Shown here: piece after piece, positions 56,330-64,000 of the stretch
Layout: each line of letters starts with the position of its first letter
Numbering within the stretch: position 1 is the stretch's first letter
Assembly: GCF_028640845.1 (NCBI RefSeq)
Contig: NC_080540.1
Span: 137,482,420-137,546,419, forward strand
DNA length: 64,000 nucleotides
Reading direction: 5' to 3'
DNA from: Ahaetulla prasina
Taxonomy: Eukaryota > Chordata > Lepidosauria > Squamata > Colubridae
Notes under the pieces: model-generated
Told to the model about the DNA's origin: nothing
Seen by the model: the letters and a program-made list of their open reading frames with translations, nothing else
Database searches by the model: none
Made by a program: the position numbers and the translations under genes

Positions 56330-57060
56330 ATTATTCACATTATCCATCAGTTCTCCAGGAAATAAAATTTAACCACCTAATAATAAGAAATGTATCTACT
56401 ATTCTTTAGGAATCATAGCTGCTGCATTGTAATTATCTAATATTCCAATGTTTTATTCCAGAGTTCTTGCAAACAACTAACATGCCCCTGAGCAATGCTT
56501 TTTAAATTGTGCACCCGGAATTATCCAAAATACATTCCAATACTGATGGTAATTCTGGGTTTTTGTACATAGTGAATGACATCTGGTGAGTGACCTTCAC
56601 TGGACGAGAATGAGTGTCTTTGGGTTAGAAAGAGTTTTTGCTACTGTTGCTGGGCCCCTCAGCAGATCTTGATAGCAGTGATGGTGATATCTTAATTAGA
56701 TTTACATGTTGGCTTCCAGAATATTGTTATGCAATGATTCCTCTCCTGTCACTGGGGCAGGTTTCAGAGAATAGCATTGGAAGGACAGTCCTTTGGTAGT
56801 CTTACTTGAGAGGTGCTTCAAGGAACTATTTTGTCTCCAGTCTCGTTTAATATTTCTATGAAACCTTTGCTGCAGTTCTTTGGGGTAAAGGACAGTTTTG
56901 TCCTGACTTTCAGACATGCTACAATTATACTGGATTAAAAAAATCAGTGCAAAATGTTTACAGTGGAGGACGGGGAAGTGACTAGTCAAGATCTAGTCAC
57001 AAGTTTCAAAAGTGAAGGTCTTGGTAGGAAACTTTATCTGAATTCAGACAGAGATCAAAT
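56330..57060. other. No gene recognised
   Basis: Intronic sequence. The 95-codon minus-strand frame at 56,702-56,989 shows no motif. Confidence 0.4.
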
Positions 57061-57062
57061 TA

Positions 57063-57456
57063 TGGGTAGTCCTCAATGTACGACCACAATTGAGCCTAAA
57101 ATTGATGTTGCTAAGTGAGACATTTGTTAAGTGAGTTTTGCCCCATTTTATGACCTTGCTTGCCACAGTTGTTAAGTGAATCACTGCAGATGTTAAATTA
57201 GTAACACGGTTGTTAAGTGAATGTGGCTCCTCCATTGACTTTTCTTGTCAGAAGGTCAGAAAAGGCGATCACAATGACCCCGGGACACTGCAACCGTCAT
57301 AAGTATGAGTCTGTTGCCAAGTATCTGACTTCGATCACATGACCACAGAGATGCCGCAATGGTTGTAAGTATAAAAAATGGTCATATAAGTCACTTTTTT
57401 CAGTGTTGTTGTAACTTTGAATGGTCACTAAACTGTTGTAAGTCGAGGACTACCTG
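57063..57456 (+). mobile_element. TA-flanked MITE (family A), best-preserved ends
   Basis: TA then TGGGTAGTCCTCAATGTACG at the left; GTAAGTCGAGGACTACCTG then TA at the right. 394 bp, non-coding. Confidence 0.75.
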
Positions 57457-57889
57457 TACTCAAAGAATGAGGGCACCGATTGGTTTCAAAAACAAGCACT
57501 TACTTAAATCAAAATGTCACAGAAACAGCTTCAGATTTGAATGAGCTCAAGATCAGCCATAGGTTTTTAGCTGAATTCTCCTGGTTTCCACCTACACAGA
57601 GTTGGCCTTGCTTAGATTGGATTGCAGTTAGGATATTTAGGAACAGCATCCTAATTCTAATAGGACAAAGTAGGGCTTAGAAATCCAGTGATGGAGCATC
57701 CACAATTCTAATCCTTATTCTAATTAGACTACTACTTCCAAGGTGCTCTGAAACCAGACACTTCTCACCTCTCCTCTTTCTGGTGCTCTTCTTGGAGACA
57801 AGCACAGTGGACTCTTTCAGTCTTGGTGGCTGTGTCCTTATCTTCAGTGTTGGAATCCAGGATGGCAGGGTTAGGGATAGCAAAAGGCA

Positions 57890-58440
57890 CTCCTATTAAG
57901 ACCTAGGACGCTGACATACTCAGGATGGTCTTGACTCTATTCTTATCCAGTTCCTTGAAAGAGAACCTATCTATGAATATCAGGACGGTTGACTTAGCTT
58001 TATTTCTGTGTGATCTCAGAATCAGGACAGATTGCCTGCAGCCTTCAATACAGTAGTGGAATGGATGAGAATCAGGGCTAAAGCTGAATCCCAGTAAGAT
58101 GGAAATGGTTTAATTTAATGTTTACAAAGGGCAAGAATGCCTGGGCTGTGGTCCCACTTAGAGAACAGATATAAATCTTGGCTGTTGTCTCTGGAGTCCC
58201 AATGATGTCAGTGGTTAGGAGCATATATTGCTAGCTGAGGCTGTGCATCAGCTGTCCTCATTCCTGGGCACAGATAAATTGGCCACAATGGCCTCAGCAA
58301 TCTCATGTTTGGATTATTATAATATGCTGTCCAGAAGCTACAATTGCTGCAGCTTACCTAATGCTATTCATTGAATTCTTACAATGTAGCCCAAGATAAA
58401 GTTGCAGCATTCTAGCAAGAAAGAAACAATGGATTTTTTT
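57890..58440 (+). mobile_element. Decayed LINE with RT remnant
   Basis: Around 58,060-58,110 the + strand, with breaks, corresponds to the WMRNQGLKLNPSKMEMV-type block that follows the RT FADD motif in L2/CR1 elements. No open frame survives. Confidence 0.45.
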
Positions 58441-59660
58441 TTTTTTTGCTGAATGTATGATATGCTTTGATTTTTATCACATTTTTACGTAGGAAAGAAG
58501 CATTCGTTCATATGTATGTCATCTGAATGGTTCCTTAAAAAGAAGGAATGATGGATGTTTTTTTTTTCTTCTGTCTCATTTATGCTACTATAACACTTCA
58601 GTGTTTGTCTTGTATTGGTATGTCAATCTCCAGAAAAGCATAATATTCCCTCAAATGCATTTCTTTTCATTGCAATAGCTCTAATTCCTGAGATTCTTGA
58701 ATATAGCTTAAACTTTTAATTCATCCACATGGAACAGGGTTGAATTTTCTCAGCTCTTAAATTTTGAATAGAAAAGCAGATGTGCAGATTCATCTTTTCT
58801 CATATATTATTATATGATATATATTATTATATTATATTATTCAGGTTGTTTTGTATTTTGTTATGGATTGCACCAGTAGAGGCTAAATCAGTTTCGTTGT
58901 ATACACGTACAATGACAATAAAGGTGGTTATTATTATCTCTTTTATTCATTAAACATAAAACTCGGTCAACTGAACATTTAAAAATGTGTCACAAATACG
59001 AGTGACTGGTGCTAATGGTTGATACAGGTTGCTGCCAGCATCCTAGGTATCAACCAAGTATCTTCTTAAAATATATAATGTTCCGAATAGCAGTGGTTGT
59101 TGTTGTTGTTGTTATTATTTTTGTTGTTGTTGTCATGACAGTCTACACATCAAACGAGATAACTATGCTGGATTTCGTATCACAGATCACTAATCAAACA
59201 CTTCCCAAGCGTTTAGGACTGCGTGATGTATCGGCAAATTATGCAAGCAGATCCCAGTAAGGGGGCTTTCTGCAGCTGACCAATGGTGATCTTGTTAGCG
59301 CCTTGTTGTTGTTGTTGTTGTTGTTATGCTATCAGCAGCATATTAAAAAAAAAACCTTCTTGTTTATATCTCAAATTCAGTCCCAGATACGTGCAGACAG
59401 CTAACAAAACCATCTATATTTATGTCTCTTAAAAAAAAAATCTAAGAAGAATCTGGAACACAACTATGAAGAAAGAGGGAGTATAATGCACTCTCTGAGT
59501 TTTGAAAATGTGTCTTGTTTCTGGAGCTGCAGAATAATTTTTGGGAAACTCTGGTATAATTGCTTTTTGATCAATATTATTTAAGACAGGACTACTAATT
59601 GCTTTTGGATCAATATTGTTTAAGCAGGGCTGCTGAGATAGCTATTTCAACAATTCTGTT
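58441..59660. other. Unrecognised intron with (GTT)n runs
   Basis: TGT/GTT runs lie at about 59,096-59,134 and 59,306-59,326. There is no coding evidence. Confidence 0.4.
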
Positions 59661-59673
59661 TTTCACTTTATAC

Positions 59674-59904
59674 CAGCGGTCTCCAATCCTTGTGGTTTTT
59701 CACAAGGCGGGGGCAGGGGAGGGGAACCAGGTTGTGTGAGTGGTGGGTTGATGTACACGTGCATGCATAGCTCAACTTGTACAAGCGGTGGACCAGTACA
59801 TGAGCGCACAGTTCAACTTGCGCTAGTTGAGCTGCTCGTGCGGGTGCATACATGCCGGGCCCCCCACACATGGGGCCTGGTTACAAACAGGTTGGGGACC
59901 CCTG
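59674..59904. mobile_element. hAT-like MITE, same ends as 45,160
   Basis: The ends are CAGCGGTCTCCAATCC and GGTTGGGGACCCCTG. The flanking 8-mers (CTTTATAC, CTTACACC) agree only partly, so the duplication is weak. Confidence 0.6.
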
Positions 59905-60524
59905 CTTACACCATTGTACTTGCAAAAATAATAGATAGAAACAATTACTGCAATTTTCTTATAATGTGTGATATATTCTTTAAAAATGTGAATAGAATAG
60001 TGCTGTTACAAACTTGTTCAGATTTAATCTCTGTAAGCAAAATACACATATTGCCAAAATTCTTAGTTGTGGCTCCTGCCTGTAATTCCTTAAAGTGATC
60101 TTGCTTTTCTTGCAATGTGGTCCTGGGGCAAGGCATATCTGTTTCTTTTTATTTTTATGAATATGTTAAAAAAACACCTTCTGTGTCTACCATAAATTTA
60201 TGATAATAAATGTGCTGGAATTCAGTCTCTATAATCCAGAGAAAACACGGGTATTGGTTTTTATAGTCACTGTTTGGTTTCTGTATCTTGAGGATATACC
60301 CTGATAATTCTGTCGTTCAACCAGTTGGTCTCTGGAATAGTCACTTGGGGAGTGAGTAAATGAAACCAAAAGGGTGGGAATGCTCCTGCTAGGTTTCTTG
60401 CGGCATTTGATAAAATCAGCCAGGGTATCTGCTTGACTATGTATGCATTGGGCTTTGGAGCCACGGTAATACAGTGACCTCATACCTTCCTGAATCCAGT
60501 AAGTGGTAATGGGGGATAAGTGCT

Positions 60525-61265
60525 GAAACTGCCCAATGAGCTGCTGATTCAGTTCTACAGAGGAATTATTGAGTCTGTCATCTGCACCTCTATAACCGTC
60601 TGGTTTGGTTTTGCAACCCAACAAGAAAGACACAGACTTCAGAGGATAATCAGAACTGCAGAAAAAAACAATTACTACCAACCTGCCTTCCATTGGGGAC
60701 CTGTATACTGCACGAGTCAAAAAGAAGGCTGTGAAAATATTTACAGACCCCTCGCATCCTGGTCATAACTTGTTTCAACTCCTACCCTCAAAACAATGTT
60801 ACAGAGCATTGCACACCAGAACAACTAGACACAAGAACAGTTTTTTCCCAAACGCCATCACTGTGTTAAACAAATATTTCCCTTAATACTATCAAAGTGG
60901 TTACTAAGTCTGCATTACTATTAATCTTCTCATCATTCCTGTCACCTATCGCCTGCCACTTATGACTGTATGACTGTAACCTTTTTGCTGGTATCCTTAA
61001 GATTTATATTGACATTTTCCTAATATGATTTGATTGCTCATTTGTTCCCTGTGACTATCATTAAGTGTTGTACCTTATGATTCTTGATGAATGTATTTTT
61101 CTTTTATGTACACTGAGAGCATATGCACCAAGACAAATTCCTTGTGTGTCCAATCACACTTGGCCAATAAAGAATTATTCTATTCTATTCTATTCTATTC
61201 TATTCTATTCTATTCTATTCTATTCTATTCTATTCTATTCTATTCTATTCTATTCTATTCTATTC
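60525..61265 (+). mobile_element. L3 LINE 3' portion with (ATTCT)n tail
   Basis: The frame at 60,520-60,768 reads LPNELLIQFYRGIIESVICT, matching the C-terminus of the 50.7-52.9 kb copy. It then passes through the 3' UTR and terminal block into about 18 ATTCT units (61,175-61,265). Confidence 0.9.
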
Positions 61266-61637
61266 TTTTCTGAAATCCTTGGTTACTCCTGCATGGGATG
61301 TTCTAAAACTTGATTTGGTCTCTCATTTTGTGTAGCATCTATATGAAGCTACTGGGATAGGTAATACATTGGTTCATGGTTGAGTTATCATCAACATGGA
61401 GCACTTGTTCATCTTCTCTCTAGGCCAAGCAAGAGATATGCTAGAGATCCTAGCATGGTATTTGGAGGGCGAGGGAAATAGGTTTCTGCTTTACAACTTT
61501 TGTCTGCATTAAGCTAGTGTGCCAGAGTGACCATTTTAGAGCAGGATACCAAAGTCACTCATGGTCTTATCATCTTGCATTAGTGGATTAATGTTATGAC
61601 CTCTGTTGGGGTTGCCTCAGAAGACTATTTGTATTTA

Positions 61638-62030
61638 CAGATAGTCTTCAACTTATGATCGCAATTGAGACCGAAACTTCCATAAGTGAGTCAGTCATTA
61701 AGTGAGTCACACCCAATTTTACAGCTTTTTGCCCCGGTGGTTAAGTAAATTACTGAACTACTGTGATTGTTAAGTGAATTGTGCAGTCATTAGGCAAATC
61801 CCCATTGACTGTGTTGGTTAGATACTCCCTGGGAAGGCTGCAAATGGTGATCACGTGACCGCAGGTTGCTGCAGACTTTCTAAATATATGCTGGTTGCCA
61901 AGTATCCAAATTTTGATTGCATTAGAGCTGTGATAGCCTTAAATGCGAGGACTGGTCATAAATCACCCTTTTCAGTGGCATCGTAACTTTAAACAGTCAC
62001 TAAATGAATGGTTGTAAGTGGAGGATGTAG
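61638..62030 (+). mobile_element. TA-flanked MITE (family A)
   Basis: TA then CAGATAGTCTTCAACTTATG at the left. The right end (AAGTGGAGGATGTAGG) is degraded. Confidence 0.65.
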
Positions 62031-62101
62031 GTTGGTTGCTAGCTCTTATGCCCATTATAGTCTCTATTTAATTGCCTGGATTTTTAGTGACTGTTTAAAT
62101 C

Positions 62102-62102
<1 letters not shown>

Positions 62103-62165
<63 letters not shown>

Positions 62166-62274
62166 TAAAAGGTGAAAGATTTATACAATCTGAAGGGAAA
62201 CCAGATTATTATTATTACTATTATTATTACTATTATTATTATTACTATTATTATTATCATCAACAACAACAACA
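62103..62274. repeat. (ATT)n arrays with interruptions
   Basis: A pure ATT run at about 62,103-62,164, then a mixed ATT/ACT array at 62,204-62,258 running into AAC repeats. They are separated by about 40 bp. Confidence 0.93.
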
Positions 62275-63380
62275 ACAATAACAATAACAATTTTGCAAAA
62301 AGCCACCTTACTCTAAATTGTCTATATGCTGAAATGTTACCTTAGCAGCAATTAGGTTCTTGGTGAGGACTTGAAAACTGTTAAGTTTTTACCAGTCCCA
62401 CATTGTGAATCAAATTGAAGATTAAAACAACAACAATAACAATTATAATTTCTATGTTATCCATCTTACTGTTATATTTTTATACTTGTGAACTGCTCTG
62501 AGCCTATGACTGGAGCATCTGTAAATTGTGTGAAATAACTAAGTAAGTCTCTGTTGCTGGATAACTATTCAAAGGTGTGAGATTGGGGGAAAATGTTTGT
62601 TTGCTTCCTTGAAGAATCCCCCAAATGCAATTATTCAATATTTCATTGTTAATAGAAGATCAAGGTCATCCTATTTGTTTGTGTAAATATTCTGTTCACT
62701 TAGCATGTTCAGAGGCCTGCTGGAATAAAACCATTGTTCAAAACTAAGCTTACGGTTTACAAAGGTTAATCAATTTCCCTTCCTCAAATTCTAATAGCAT
62801 TACCTTCATCCACAATATACTCTACCAAGCTTGGAAGTATCGCTGTGAAAAGCACGTTGTTTATTCTGAAATGAATAATCGGCTGAATTAAAGATGTGTC
62901 ATTGCTACTCAACACTAGCAAGGAGTTGCATTGGTCATGGGCTTGAAAGAATAGAATCCAGAAATAATGGATAAAATGATTCGGGTAGCAAATGAGATTT
63001 TTAGCTGCTTGGCTGGCTTCAGTTGAGGTAGCAGATGTTTAATCAGTTTGTTTGGCAAAATAATCTTGTTTTGATTTTCTCTTCTCTCTCCAATCCCCAA
63101 CATTGTGCCCCGCAAAGGGAGTGTGATAGCCAAATCTATTTCCTGCCATAGTGTGAGAAATGAATGGTAAGTTAGCTTGGACAATCCCATTGCACCCCAA
63201 CTGGTTTTAGATCAGTTGGATATGCAACCCAACTGGTTTTAGATCAGTGATAAGGCTTTTTTCAGTGATAGGACACTTTTTCCATTAGAGCATTAAATTG
63301 GAGTTCTAATTTGTGTGTTGAGAAGAAGAAGGGAGGGAGGGAGGCAAAGGGGGGGCATACTGAAGTCTCTTTTCATGTGG
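62275..63380. other. No gene recognised
   Basis: Intronic sequence. A short direct repeat (CAACTGGTTTTAGATCAGT) occurs near 63,198 and 63,229. Confidence 0.4.
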
Positions 63381-63384
63381 ATAG

Positions 63385-63665
63385 TGTCAAGTGCCAGGGA
63401 AATCAGAAGATTTCAAATGAATGTAGGTTTATTGTATGCTAATGCTCTCTACCATAATCTGAATTATGGTAGAGTATATAGAGTATACCACTTCAGCTTT
63501 GTTGGTTGAGGAATTCTGGGAGTTGAAGTCCACAAGTCTTAAAGTTGCCAAGGTTGGAGACCCCTGATCTGAACTATTAATAGTCAAAGCAAATTGGCAG
63601 AAGATAAGAGTCAATGGAATTCAAGGTGGGCTGGATTTAGATCTGTTGTGGTCATGAAGTGACTC
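63385..63665. repeat. LTR-like interspersed repeat, copy 2, with hAT MITE remnant
   Basis: TGTCAAGTGCCAGGGAAATC and AAATTGGCAGAAGATAAGAG match 26,363-26,490 in order. The right half of a palindromic hAT MITE (TTGGAGACCCCTG ending at 63,567) is inserted between the blocks. Confidence 0.45.
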
Positions 63666-63671
63666 AAGACC

Positions 63672-64000
63672 AGGGTGGATTTGATTTAAATCATGATTTA
63701 AATCATTAGTAAAAAGGCTTGATTTAAATCAACTAAATAATCATAATTTTTAAAGAGCAACTGTCATCTCTGCCCTGCAGCAGCTCCTCCTCTGACCCGC
63801 TGTTGACTCACTGACAGTCCCAATATTGCAGAATATACAGCCTCATGCTACATAACTAAGCTCCATTTTTTGCTGAATAAACTAATTAATGTATCTTAAA
63901 TAGAAAACTATCTTTAGATCAATTTTTACTCCAAAAGTATTTTATTAAAATAAATTCAATAAAAAATTTAAAAAATCTGATTTAAATGAAAAAAAAATCC
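63672..64000. mobile_element. AT-rich repeat with GATTTAAATC motifs, cut by window end
   Basis: GGATTTGATTTAAATCATG and two more TGATTTAAATC copies cluster at 63,678-63,733, and TCTGATTTAAATG recurs near 63,978. This looks like the end of a DNA transposon with inverted GATTTAAATC ends, but the right edge is outside the window. Confidence 0.45.

Larger units (their letters stand above)
22853..64000 (+). other. BAIAP2: BAIAP2 intron 1 (partial)
   Basis: From the splice donor to the window end no further exon of this or any other host gene was recognised. A first intron of more than 41 kb is compatible with the long first intron of BAIAP2 in other vertebrates. All content listed below lies within it. 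Confidence 0.75.

Noticed and set aside
60229..60720. 163-codon minus-strand ORF
   Set aside because: The right part is antisense to the L3 LINE; the left part has no recognisable motif.
22853..64000. BAIAP2 exon 2
   Set aside because: No sequence encoding a TIMEQFNP-like start with an AG acceptor was found; it probably lies beyond the window.

Overview
This window is vertebrate nuclear DNA, most likely from a squamate reptile and probably a snake. The main reason is a CR1/L3-type LINE whose 3' ends run into pentanucleotide (ATTCT/AATAG)n arrays, at about 53,579 and 61,175. That association is reported for snake genomes. SPIN-like and other hAT transposons, Penelope-like elements, CR1 and tRNA-derived SINE sequence fit the same picture. 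No species can be named from sequence alone.

Gene content is very low. The only host gene I can support is the start of BAIAP2 (IRSp53/IRSp58, an I-BAR adaptor), on the + strand. A CpG island (about 22,320-23,160) carries GC boxes and a TATA box at 22,660. It leads to a first coding exon of 16 codons at 22,805-22,852, followed by a GT splice donor. The rest of the window (22,853-64,000) is best read as part of a very long intron 1. The first 22 kb is upstream intergenic sequence. No second exon was found.

Region by region: 1-5.9 kb is a patchwork of LINE fragments, microsatellites, a large foldback with hammerhead-like motifs, and a 3' Penelope-like element (GIY-YIG endonuclease, minus strand). 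6.4-8.3 kb holds hAT MITEs, one nested inside another. 10.6-16.9 kb is a decayed tandem repeat of about 150-168 bp with polarity switches. A recent Ty3/Gypsy retrotransposon (10,915-15,592, minus strand) sits inside it, with 217-bp LTRs that differ at one base. 17-22 kb holds CR1 remnants and hAT MITEs. 22.1-22.35 kb is a long pyrimidine microsatellite beside the promoter. 23-31 kb is mostly repeat-poor intron. 31-50 kb carries many MITEs (hAT and TA-flanked families), a SPIN-like element and a second hammerhead-like foldback. 50.7-52.9 kb is the longest L3 LINE copy. 53-64 kb holds further L3 tails, decayed LINE sequence, microsatellites and an AT-rich repeat cut by the window end.

The most distinctive observation is a set of hammerhead-ribozyme-like motifs tied to Penelope-type sequence: one with all invariant bases present next to a GIY-YIG ORF, and two foldbacks that each carry a head-to-head pair of degraded motifs.
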